Assembly (NCBI GenBank): GCA_036172665.1
Contig: CM069877.1
Span: 26,003,001-26,067,000, forward strand
Direction: 5' to 3'
Source of the DNA: Prosopocoilus inquinatus
Taxonomy: Eukaryota > Arthropoda > Insecta > Coleoptera > Lucanidae
Length of the DNA stretch: 64,000 nt
Shown here in pieces: positions 46,537 through 57,429 of this stretch (the first letter of the stretch is position 1; every line of letters begins with the position of its first letter). A program made the position numbers and the translations under genes. The notes beneath the pieces are model-generated. The model saw nothing but the letters and a program-made list of their open reading frames with translations. It was not told where the DNA came from and did not search any database.

Positions 46537-49342
46537 TGTTACTTCATTATTAAATAATCATCTTTATACATTTGAAATTTTAATTTTTCAATATTACATT
46601 TGTTTATTCCCTTACATACTTTTTTTTCTTTTGATACTATTTCATTATCTTTCATAAAGTCAGATCTAAATGCATACATTTTTGATCTTAGACCTACAAA
46701 TTCTCTAATCGGTATTCCTTTGTATTCGTCTTTAAATAAACCAGGTACTTTATTATTATCTTTAGGCATCCAATAAATTGTATAATCATTTGTATCAAAA
46801 TGTTGTATATTTTCTTTTATATCTTTATAAATATCATCAGTTTCAACATATATAATAAGTGAGTCAGTATCTGTTCCTAATAGTTTAATTTGATCATCAT
46901 ATTTTGATTTTAGTATGTTATAATAAAATCTATACATTAGTAATTTAGATAATTCTAATACAACACATCCACCATAAATTGGTTTATTTAGTTTTACTTT
47001 TGTTTTCTTCTTATATAAAAGTACATTATTTTCATCTATTATCCTTCTCGTCTCATATTCTTTATGCTAAATTTTTCAAATGTATTTATTAATTTTCACA
47101 TCTTTTTCTTACATTTTCCATTTGCTTTCCATACGCTGAATTATTCATCAACTTGTAAAAATCTTTTTCAAAATCATTATTTGCTTTCTGTCTTAATTTT
47201 GTATTTAATTCAATGTATGGTTTTAGCCATTTCTTTTGTTTAAATGATATTACTTTTTTAATATTCTTTAATATTATTCCTTAATTAATACATTCTTTTA
47301 ACATTCTATAATCAGTAATATAATCTGTTTTTGTTTTTAATGTGTTTATTAATTTTGTTCCAGCGCTTCGCTGCGAGATCGAAGATTGATCATTACTTAT
47401 ACTTCCAATTTCTTTAATAATTAAGTCTTTGTGATAATTAGATAATTCATCAATTGATGGAGAATAGTGTTCTGGTAGTAATGAGTAATCTTTAAATTTA
47501 TTATGTAATTCATTTGGAATTTCTAAATCAACTACAAACGTATATCCGCGATCTCCATGGTCAGATAAACTTAATATTATATCTTTTGTAAAATATTCAC
47601 AATCTTCTATAAAATCACCGATTGGTAATTCTTGACTCAGAGCATATCCATACAAGTTATTACAATCTAAATACATTATATAACTAATATGTTTCTTACT
47701 ATTATATATTCCTTTTTCTTCTGCTTGTTCTTTTGTTAATTTCACAGTTTTATTTGTCTTTTCATCATAAAAGTAACAATTGTTTGCTATTGCATGTCTA
47801 TGTGGAATCATTGATATTCCACCTCTAATTCCATTTTCATACAATTCATATAAGTCTTGATTATTAGTTAATTCTAATTCTTGACTTGTTATTTTTAATG
47901 AAGCTGCATCTAATAAATTTGGTGCACTTATATAATAAATTGGATCTAATTTATAATTTTTATAACATGTTTTTCTGAAATTATCAAATACGTCTTTTAA
48001 AAGAATTGTATCTAATTTTAAGTATAAATCATGATATTCACCGAAATTTTTACAATTGAAATGTTTATAAACTTTTATTGCAAAGTTTAGATCATGATCA
48101 CTTATATTTTTATCTTCTAATAAGGTGTACCAATCTTTCTTCTCTAATGGTAATTGTTCACTAAATTTTTGATATGAATCAACCCACTCATATGGATATA
48201 CTCCTTTCTGTAATACTAAATGTAAATCTTCTTTTTTAAATTTTTTTAAAATATTTTCAAACTTTGAATAATCAACTGGTTTTGTGACCTTGTTATTACA
48301 CATTTTACAATTTGCAATTATTTTTAAAATATTGTTTTCTGTAATTGGTTGATATTCTGTATTATTTATTTCTTTTATTGATTTATAATGTGCGCAATAA
48401 CAATTATTCAGTTGTGCTACATTTTTAACTGTCTTATCAAGTGATGTATTAATAAATCTAAATGTAATAATAAATCTAAATTCAATTACAACATTTTGGA
48501 TATCACCTTTCTTAATTATTTTTGTTTTACTTTTACATTTTTTACATTTTTCAATTATTTCATTATAATATTTCTTTTTACATTTTGTACATTTGGATAT
48601 ATCGCAAGATTGTTTATATTCATCAACAATCACTTTTTTTGAACATTGTATATAATCTTCTTTTGAATTTGGAATGAAATTTATATCTGAATAATGTGCA
48701 GATAATTTTAGAATCCAAGTCAAAAATATCATTGAATCGTATTTTAAATTTTGAATTTCAATTGGTATAAATTTTGGAAGTTTTAAATTCAAATTACATT
48801 AATTACAAGCAGCTCCTCTAAATTCACCAGTAATATGATCATGATCTCTTACTTTATCTAAATCATTTGTAAATGTTTTATTGCAAATGTAACAGTTATT
48901 AAATTCTGTAAATTGTTTCATTATTTCTGGTGTCATATTATTTCTTTATTGATTCTTCTAATCTCATTATATCTTTTACCAAATTCAATCAGTGAATTGT
49001 TAGATAATTTCATTAATTCTTCTACGTTATCACTTTTTATTAATTTTGCTTCGTCTATTGTATTAAAACAGAAACTGTTTGGAATATGTTCATGATTCCG
49101 ATTCAGATTTTTTACCAACTTCTTTTTTAATTTTTTTTAATAAACACTCAAAATCAAGTGTAATTGTATATGGATGATATAATTCAGCTCCACAAGTTTT
49201 ATAAGATCTAATGTTATTAATTCCAGGCATTTCATTAGTTTTTCCTTTTATACATACATCAATATGTTCTTCAAACTTTTGCTTATTTTCAAATTTATCA
49301 AGATATTTTAAACATATATCTTTTGAATCGATTGGTTTTTAT
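46537..49342 (-). pseudogene. Protein-primed DNA polymerase B (Polinton PolB), with nonsense and frameshift mutations
   Basis: In order: a Cys-His N-terminal region (KFEEHIDVC near 49265), exonuclease motif DFEC near 49150, HIPNSFC, and an HNH/endonuclease VII-like CYICNKTF...DHDHITGEFRGAA block near 48890-48800. Then YEWVDSYQKFSEQLP and GEYHDLYLKLD, polymerase motif A (YLDCNNLYGYALSQ near 47650), motif B (KLMNNSAYGKQ near 47130) and motif C (DTDSL near 46875) with GLRSKMYAF. These identify the replication polymerase of Polintons and adintoviruses. Breaks: a frameshift near 49100, a gap of stops 48930-48900, TAA at 48797, TAA at 47281, and frameshifts around 47080-46940. The order of motifs is fully retained. 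The longest open block is 503 codons (48792-47281). Confidence 0.88.
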
Positions 49343-49419
49343 ATTTTTCACATTAATACAACATTTCTTAGTAGTGATATAACTTGGTAATTGCTTATAA
49401 GTACCACCACGTAGAGGAG

Positions 49420-49653
49420 TACACATACTTGATTATAAATCTACGTTTAAAACACGATCAAGCTATACCTTTTTATTACCGCGATAATTTATATACTTAT
49501 TGCATTGAATCTGCAAACATTGGCATTTATTATGTGAGAAAACTAGAAAATCAAAAAGCATTATCATTCACATTGAAAGATATTGTTTGTAAATATGTCC
49601 TGCTACCATATAAGAGTGGTTTTGCTGGCTTTCCGATAAATCATTGCATTTAA
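49420..49653 (+). pseudogene. Tnp2-like transposase, C-terminal piece
   Basis: The frame reads YCIESANIGIYYVRKLENQK, SFTLKDIVCKYVLLPYKSGF and AGFPINHCI then stop. The L-GIY-V / W-x-x-xDIxxKCxxLP-K / F-x-xPxxH pattern is the usual C-terminus of the same arthropod transposase family whose N-terminal two thirds ends at 39574. It lies on the same strand. About 300 residues of the middle are missing, so the locus lost sequence as well as gaining the Polinton. Confidence 0.6.
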
Positions 49654-50280
49654 ATTTTAATCCGTTCGTTCGAAATTCTTTATTTTATTTCTGTTTTTTT
49701 TTATGATTTGCCTATGTACGTGTAGAACTCATTCACATGCAATTGTTGCTTAAAGAATGTTTGCTATTGTGGAATTTATGGGAACATTGGGTAGAAGTAA
49801 CGGAGAAGTTGCTGTGGTTCCTTTATCCTAGCTACATAAGAAAGAAACGAAATGTTATTGGCCAAAAGCAAGCAAAACGTTTAGTCTTATTAATATGGTT
49901 AAAAGTTATCACCCATATAAGAAATCATGGCCTACGTATCGAATCTATAAGATTCATTACAAAACAGGTAGAGTATGAACTTTGAATCCCTAAGTATTTA
50001 ACTTTTAATTTGGAAACTCTTAAATATTGAAAACTGTATTAACTCAGTTTTATATTACGTGTTCGTAGTTGTTCGATGTAAAAAAATTGTTACTCTATGT
50101 CTATTACAAATTTATGATATTTACACCGTAGATACTTACGACACCGCTGAAAAAAAAATACTTCAATTAGTAAAGGACAGTTCTTCTGAAGTAGAAAGTA
50201 CAGGAGGTAGTAATACTTCCAGTTTAGTTCGCAAGATTATGCAGAATCATGCATCCAGCACTTCTTCAGAATCTGATGAA

Positions 50281-50400
50281 GATGTATGTCTAATTAAATC
50301 TCCACGCCATACACAAGTAACGGAACAAAGTTTTGATTCTGACGTATGTCCAATTAAATCTCCACGCCATACACAAGTAACGGAACAAAGTTTTGATTCT
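50281..50400 (+). repeat. 60-bp tandem duplication in exon 2
   Basis: Two adjacent 60-base units differ at only two or three bases. Each encodes DVC-IKSPRHTQVTEQSFDS. The duplication is in frame and lies in the acidic, Ser-rich linker of the DUF4806 protein. Confidence 0.9.
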
Positions 50401-50734
50401 GTTTCCCGATACAGTACACCAAATTGTGAACAATCAGAAGTATCAAACGTTTCACTTACTACAGAAAATTCTGAACCTTCTGTGGGTAAGTTAAAGTATT
50501 TTTATTTTTTTATGTTTTACATTGAATAATAAAATTACTTTAGGATTCCAAAATACTGTGCTATCCTGATTGGCAAAATTAACAGCAAATATTGAGCAAC
50601 AGTCTTTGATGCTACATGAATTAGTACGCAACTCACGAAAAATCAGTGAGGCTATCATAGCACCGGCCGATTTGCCTGATTTTCCCATTATGCATGAAAC
50701 GGCCGCGGACTTGCTTATAAACAAATCGTGATTG

Positions 50735-53590
50735 ATTTTCGATTATGGAACAAATTACAAATAACAGACAAATATTGTTTTTCGTAGAAGTTCTAGTAAC
50801 GCAGGAAACGGTTGAGACGGGTCGTTGCAGGTTTACAAGAAGTAATAAATTTTAAGTACAAAACACTTTAGTAACAGCAGGGTTTGCCGAGTTTTAAAAT
50901 ATATTCGTTTTGTTTCATTTTTGGGAAGGAGTGTCAGTCATGCTTTAATAGGAAAAGGGCCGTTTATGTACGATGAGATGATTTTCAAAATCATTGTGTG
51001 GGGTCGGGTTGCTTTTGGAAGGCGATAACTTTAGAACGAATGTTAACTTTTGCAAAGGAAACAATAAATCAGTCACTTGTAAAGCGAGTGCATGTTCAAA
51101 TTTTAAAAGAAAAGAAACAGACTTCGAGATGGGACATTTACGGTGAGTTATGCTTGTAAATTTATTACTGGGGTGTTTTCTAAAAGCAGGAGTGGACAGG
51201 AACTTTTCGAAAACGGTATCGATTGGTCGGGGGTGTTGTCAAGCTCTTTTCGAAAATCGGGTGGGGCTCACTAACGAGGGTGGAAAAGTTATTTTAATGA
51301 AGGAGCCAGATTTTGTCATCTGAAAAGACCGGTTGAATACCAAACGCCGAGTTGCAATTTTGAATTTAGTAGTTTGTCTTAAGTAAGTTGTGTTCCATAA
51401 TCTTGTTTTCAGTCACCATTACGGGTGTAGCTTCAAGTGTTTGAAAGGCATTTTAATAAATTTTTGCTTTCACACACCAGCTCGACGCGAGTGGTTTTAA
51501 AACAGAGTCAGTGGTGCGCAAATTACTCGGACTTGGACATTTTTGGTGGTTTTAATTGATTCCAAACCCTTTTAATCGAGTCATAATTGGAGAAAGAGAG
51601 CTTTGAAATTCAATAATCGAGTTTCCATTCTAGTCAGTTTGAATTTACATAATTAAACACATAGTTGGTTGACGTTACCAATCTTGCCTTATAAATTACT
51701 AGTATTTTAATTGTTGAATTGTCATATTTAAGTTTAAATCATTGTATGTCACAAGGTTCGTCGGAGTACGCTTTCTGCGACTTGATCAACCAAAGTAGTT
51801 AAATTTACCACTAATCTACTGCTATCTCCAGTCTAGTGTACTAATTGTAGAAGTGTTTCTGTCACCTTTGGAAACCCTCGTATCATTTAGTGACCTCGCT
51901 CACAACTGGGATCTGAGTGATTACGAGAGTTGTCCCAGTTTGAATCCCTGGTCGAAAGACAAATTGTATCTGCCGACTAATTAAGTGTGAACAGCACTAA
52001 TTTATTGTCGCGCTCGCTCCGAAGGGGTAACGACAACGCCAAATAAATTAGGGGGTAGCTCAGTGGTAAGGAGCCCTTTTGCCGCTTGGAAGGTGGATTG
52101 GACTTACCGGCCTACTTGGAGTCGTCCCGCAATCTTCTAAGGCTGCTCGACGGGTCAAGGGGTTTCAGGAAAAGCCCTCTCACTTGTCACAGCTTTTTAT
52201 TGCATAACGGCACAACCCCCAAAAATAACTTCTGGCGACTCACCTTCCTCAATTGCCTCCGGTCAGCCAATTGCCCGTCCCGCTCGATCGAGGGTTTTTC
52301 GCATATTGGCGACTCAGCAAAGTGCGCCGCTGTTTCGCAATAGTGGATATCTTATATTTACAGGGTGTTTCACATTAACAAAAGTAACCTTCGTGACATT
52401 ATCACCAGAAATCAAGGCCAAGTTAATTTCCAGTACGAATTTCTTACAAATTCCGAGGCCAAAGATACTGAAACGAAATTAAGCGCTCAACTCACGAATC
52501 GAGCATTTCTCCAAACCCGTGGGGTTTACCAGGTGAGGGTTTATTAGCTGAGATATATTGCGTGAGAATATAGAGGATTGACTTTGCGACCACTGGACTT
52601 AAGCACCCATAGTGTACGGTCATTATGAGCGGTCAATGGGGTCCACCAAGTGGGTAACAGCTTTAGGCGACGAAAATATACAGGGGGAAAATAACCGAGA
52701 GTCACTGTACCTCAACCCCTATACCTGGTTTCGAATAGACAAAGTTCCTGGCCAAAAGTATTAATTAATCTAGCTTTAGGAGGGGTCCCAAGGGGACATC
52801 CGTGAAAAACTAAAAGCGATCACTGTGTATACCTCTGCAAATAGATCACTAAGAACCGCATCTCGTATCACCCAGTTTCCCCAAACATCTAACTAATTGG
52901 GAAATTAATTCACATAATTAAAGGTACACTGTAGACTCACGTGTCACGCTGTACATTGGTTGATTTGGTCAGAGTGTTGTTTTAGAGTATAATCTTAAGT
53001 GGCAATCACTGTACCTAAACAGAGCTCAATAGAGAAATTATTTTGATTGGCAACCAAATCGAATACAAAGTCTCGTGAAAATTATTGTGCTGAGCGAACT
53101 CGATTCCACCAGAAATGTTGGTTAAGACCGTTATATCGCAACTATATTCGAGAGTGAAATCTGTTAGCTGAGTCTTACTGTATTGCTCGCAACTGCTATA
53201 TTTGGTAATCGCTGTATTGACGACGTATAAATTCACGGGGGATTTTACGCTCATTTACCAGATTCCTAGTGGGGGCTGGTAACGGAGTTTTTCCCTTCGT
53301 TTTTTCTCAATAAACGAACTAAATTAAATTTAATATTTCGCATTTTTATTTTAACCTACTTAGTTCCTTAAATCTCTCAAATTTATTGCGCGACCGCACC
53401 AACAACGAGTCTTAAGTTACATCACAGGTAAGGTCCTACAAATCTAATTAGATGATCACGACTTTTATTGAAGTAAATAAAACATATAGCCTATTTACAA
53501 GTCAGAAGTTAACTTTTGACGGGGTCTGAATTACGTGTCAATTAGAGTAATTTCTTTTTCTATTGTGTTGAGACAGTTTGTGGTTGTAAT
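50735..53590. other. Long intron-like insertion between exons 3 and 4, no gene recognised
   Basis: This DNA is less AT-rich than the Polinton. At about 52050 it contains GGGGGTAGCTCAGTGGTAAG, similar to a tRNA A box, and at about 51931 AGTTTGAATCCCTGGTCG, similar to a B box. The order and spacing do not make a tRNA. A tRNA-derived SINE fragment is possible. A CAGGGTGTTTCAC motif at 52363 resembles a MITE end. Confidence 0.35.
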
Positions 53591-54451
53591 TGGTTGTTCC
53601 GTTTAACAACAAAATCAGTGACGTGTCGGCGCGTTACATGCAGTTGGAAGATTTTCAAAAGTTTAATACTAAGTTACAAAGTGATGAAGTATTTCGAAAT
53701 TATATGGTAAATAAATATACTTTTTTACATGATATGGAAATATTTTTATTACGTTCCGTTTTTTACAGAAAAAAGATTGGCGACTGTAGGAGGTTCAACC
53801 ATAGAAACCCTTACCAGAAGAATTTTAAAATTTCTTTTAACAAATGATTTAGCTGTCTTGTATGATTGGAAGGGACGAGATAAACTTCCATTTGATAATA
53901 CTGAAACAATGAAGGTAATATATGGTAAGTTGCTTTTCCGTCTGAAAGTTATATGTGTAGTTAAGTAGGCTTCTGTTCATTAGATGCTGCAAAAATGAAT
54001 TTTCCTCTAAATGAAAGAAGTGATCATGCCATAGCTACATCTGTAAAAGACTGGTTAAAGTATGCCAAGGCAAGAATGAATTATACTAAAAAATGAATCT
54101 TCATTTCATATTTGTGTTTGTAGCATTAGAACATTTGTGAGAGCGACTTTTTAAATCTCTTATCTAGAGCACTAAATGGTGCTATAGGCAAGGCCCGCTA
54201 TATTCCATTGTACATACATCATTAGTGAATGATCTTTTCAAACGCATACTGTGTTGACAAGTACTTAAAATGCAACAGAACCAACATACATACCGTTAGA
54301 TGTTTATAAAACTGAACATACAATGTAAAAAAATTCATTTGCATTTAAAGTTTTTATCAGTACAGCTTGCGTTGACGTCAACATTCTCTAATGATTAGCG
54401 GAATGTAGCCAGCCTTGTCTATATGCACAGGGTAGATTGAACGTGCGCGGA

Positions 54452-54846
54452 GTTGCGTTCAGATTTATAAGGTAGAATGCAACCTGGGCGTGTAATTGTA
54501 TCTCTTTCACTCACCGTTATTGATATATCTTGCGTTTTGTTCATCTGTTCAAAGAAGTTTTGTGTTTACATCATTTCCATGACAACGGCCGAACTTTTCT
54601 TATCCCACTATTTGAATAGGACACTTGCTGCAATGGCAATGAAGTAAATACAAGACTTCTTGAAACAGATGAAAGGGACGCAAGATATCTCAATAATCAT
54701 GAGTGGGCCTAGAGCCGTATTCTACAAAAGGTATGGACTAATAAATACAAGCGAAATTACATGTAAATTCGCCTGTATTTATTAGTCCATACCTTTTGTG
54801 GAATAGGGCCCAGGTTGCCTCTATCTTATAAATCTGAACGCAACCC
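54452..54846. repeat. MITE with inner hairpin MITE
   Basis: The outer ends GTTGCGTTCAGATTTATAAG and their inverted copy (54453-54493; 54808-54846) also share TGCAACCTGGG/TTGCCTCTA blocks. Inside, 54708-54812 is a near-perfect hairpin: GAATA-GGC ends, then ACAAAAGGTATGGACTAATA with inverted partner TATTAGTCCATACCTTTTGT. The inner hairpin lies next to the right end of the outer one. Neither codes for protein. Confidence 0.75.
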
Positions 54847-54849
54847 TGC

Positions 54850-55570
54850 AGTCATAACTGTGAAAATAAGTACTTTAAAATGTCACTCGGTATACATTTA
54901 ACGTTACGGATATGCGTATGGTCTAAGTTATCTGTTATTTTATAAGCTATTTGCAGATGATCATAAGATGTGATTATATCGAGTAAATTTGTAAAATAAA
55001 TTAAAACTTTGTGTACCATTATATGTTGACAGTTTTTTCAGAATAATTTGGGGAATAAAACTTTTAGTAGTAAGTGAATGAAAATATTTTTTTTACATTT
55101 TTTGAGTTTTCTTGAAAGAGCTATCAACATAAGCCTATGCTATCGACATTTTAAATATTTTAAAAGCAAAGCTTTATTATTATAAAATTTTAGAATTAAT
55201 CATTTGTCAGAAACAGCAATATGAACTTAGACCACCAATTATATTTTCGATTTTGATAATGTACTTACTTGTTTTAAGTGATAATGTATGATTTGCTTTA
55301 GCATTATTTTTTCGTTATGAAGAGTAAGCATTTTTATTTTACCATGTGTGAAATCATAGTTGTGTTTAAAAGCTAAATAAAACAAGATAAAAAAATTTAT
55401 AACTAAAATTTATCCTTATTTAACTGAAAAAACTTAAATTTATGATTATGTTCATATTAAATTTTATTTACATGTGGAAAGGCTACTTATTGTTGTAATT
55501 GTGAGTTATGCCTTATACTAATTGTGTAACGTTTTCTTCAGTTTTAACTGGAATTTTAATAAAATTTCAG
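54850..55570. other. No gene recognised
   Basis: AT-rich sequence only. Confidence 0.35.
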
Positions 55571-55574
55571 TTTA

Positions 55575-56130
55575 AATGTAATGTTGAAATACCGTGGATA
55601 GAAACGTAAAAATAATTTGATTGGCCTGTGATTAAAACATATCAATAACACAGGAATTCAACGTTTACTTACTTGTTATTCTACAATCTTTTTAACACGT
55701 TGGTTTGGATTGAGATATAACGTTGAAATGCCCATTAATAAAGACGTTTAAAATATCTTGATTTGCTCGTTGTTAAAACGTATCAGAATCACAAAAATTC
55801 AACGTATAGTAACTTGTTATCCTAAAACCTTTTTCAAACGTTCTTATGTGCTTTGGGATACAACGTTGAAAAACCTGGAAACAAAGACGTTTAAAAGAAC
55901 TTTATTCGCGCGTTGTTAAAACGTATAGGTAATACAGAAATTGAACGTTTAGTTACATGTAAAACTGTAACGTTCTTTACTGGGTTTTATCTGACGTTGA
56001 AACGTCGTGGATCGAGACGTTTAAAAAAACTTGATTCGCGCGACATTTTCTCGTTCATAAAACTTGACAATAACACCCGAATTCAACGTTCTGTTACATG
56101 TTATTCTACAACGTTTTTTTCCCCGTATAT
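55575..56130 (+). repeat. Four-unit tandem array of about 140 bp
   Basis: Units start near 55580, 55720, 55864 and 55994 with A-CGTTGAAA, followed by AGACGTTTAAAA, CTTGATT-GC-CGTTGTTAAA, ACGTAT-AATA-CA, AATTCAACGTT and TTACATGTTATTCTA. Identity between units is moderate. The ACGTT/AACGT motif recurs several times per unit. The array is 1.5 kb downstream of the DUF4806 gene and could be subterminal repeats of that element, which is inference. Confidence 0.75.
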
Positions 56131-56134
56131 TTGT

Positions 56135-57425
56135 TTACTGGGGGGGTCGTGATCTTTTTGTTTGTTGTTTATAACAATCTTTTGGGTTCTTTTTTAATTG
56201 TTATAAATAAAAGCTCAATTATAATTTTTAATGAAATTCAGAACTAATTAAAATCGTTTATTTTCTTCTGTGGGTTTATTTAACAAATTTTTATTTTTTG
56301 CAAAAATAAATGAAATATATTTCTTTATTTTAAACGGGTTATAACAAACTAAGTTCCTGCAATGGAGTTATTAATTGTTTGATATTTATTTTTGCGATAC
56401 TGATACGCTAGCTTTCATTTAAATGTTTATTACTCTTTGTGACATTTAACGTTGAATTTATTTAAAGAATCCTTTATTAAAATTGATAAGTGTTTTAAAT
56501 AGTTCCCGACGTTATGTCAACACTTTTGTTCATCTTACGGCTTTTGTCTCATCTGCAGTTTATTATTAATGTACACGCACGCACTCGTTCATATATTTAA
56601 TTCAATAATAACTTCGACACTATACATCCGTTTTTAATTGCCTTTTTCGATAATAGCCGACGCTGATGTTTGCTGGTATTTTTGTGACTTTTTTTTGAAT
56701 AATACCCAACGTTATGTTTGCTGGTATTTTGTAACTTCTTTGAAAATCGCTCCATCCCCTTTGTATACATTATACAAGAAAAACCCCTCCCTCTCGTTTT
56801 CTGACTATCCTTAGAGCGCGTCAGTCTCAATTTCTAGTAAACACTTTTTTGTTAAAGGCCTTTTATTGCATTTCACAAAAAACTACTTCCTTATTACTAT
56901 TGCTACCGACTTATGTAATGTTTTAAAACGTTCCTAAATGAATTCTCTTTACAGATGTCAAACAATAATCTTCGTACATATTTTGTTTTGTTACCACGAA
57001 TGTGTTTCTTGTTGTGGTCCTTGAATCCTTCGTGACCGAAGATGACCATTTTGGCTTATGATGTGTTCACCTTTTGCTAGGCCTTAAGAAATGCCTTCAT
57101 ATCAACAAAGTCCTGCAATTCTTTGTTACATCGCAGAAGCTTCAAGACTGAATTTAGGTTGCGGTTCATTGTGTTTTGTCGTAACCAATATCATTTAATT
57201 CATGGAAGAAAATATGTGTTTTAATGTAAGCATTATTTGAGGCCTTGGAATTACAATTCTCCCTTGATACACGAAAATTACATTGCCTATAAACAAAATT
57301 CTGATGCGAAATCATAATAATACATCCCAAAAATGTAAGTAAAACTTAATTAACATAATCAAAATTAAATCTTCAACTAAAATAACATACAATTTTGAAT
57401 AAAATAATCTTAGAATTTCCTCAGA
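56135..57425. other. No gene recognised
   Basis: Contains two short similar blocks around 56650 and 56705 (AACGTTATGTTTGCTGGTATTT-like). No gene or clear terminal repeats were found. Confidence 0.35.
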
Positions 57426-57429
57426 AATT

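Larger units (their letters stand above)
39575..49369 (-). mobile_element. Degraded Polinton/Maverick (adintovirus-like) element
   Basis: Nearly 10 kb of very AT-rich DNA lies between the two halves of the Tnp2-like gene. It carries protein-primed DNA polymerase B, a packaging ATPase, an adenovirus-type protease, probable capsid-related frames and small ORFs. This is the core set of Polintons. No retroviral-type integrase and no long terminal inverted repeats were found, so the ends are eroded or missing. AGTAGT occurs at both boundaries (39563-39568 and 49370-49375) and could be the 6-bp duplication Polintons make, but this is weak. Most genes are broken; it is an old endogenous copy. Confidence 0.75.
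49757..54096 (+). pseudogene. DUF4806-domain gene, six exons, with nonsense mutations
   Basis: Exon 1 (49757..49967) begins MFAIVEFMGTLGRSNGEVAV and contains CYWPKASKTF and SWPTYRIYKIHYKTG, the N-terminal WPP-type domain common in these proteins. Exon 2 (50132..50485) is acidic and Ser-rich. Exon 3 (from 50544) gives ISEAIIAPADLPDFPI. After 2.8 kb, exon 4 (to 53706) gives LEDFQKFNTKLQSDEVFRNY. Exons 5 (53769..53924) and 6 (53984..54096) give TVGGSTIETLTRRILKFLLT, YDWKGRDKLPF, then SVKDWLKYAKARMNYTKK: the DUF4806 core. Splice sites are GT-AG with matching phases for exons 1-3 and 5-6. TAG at 49829, TGA in exon 3 near 50569, and a one-base mismatch at the exon 4/5 join disable it. The function of DUF4806 is unknown; many insect copies are multicopy and transposon-linked. 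Confidence 0.75.

Noticed and set aside
46537..49342. TAA recoding in the Polinton polymerase
   Set aside because: TAA replaces conserved codons in frame at two places, but clear frameshifts occur in the same gene and in its neighbours. Ordinary decay explains it.
39563..49375. AGTAGT at both Polinton borders as a definite 6-bp target duplication
   Set aside because: The sequence is short and low in complexity, and the adjacent termini are not inverted repeats, so it is only mentioned as a possibility.
52040..52115. tRNA gene
   Set aside because: An A-box-like GTAGCTCAGTGGTAAG is present, but there is no B box at the right distance and no cloverleaf closes.
50735..53590. LTR retrotransposon
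   Set aside because: A GGGGGCTGGTAACGG motif at 53273 hinted at a primer-binding site, but I found no paired long direct repeats and no gag or pol frames.
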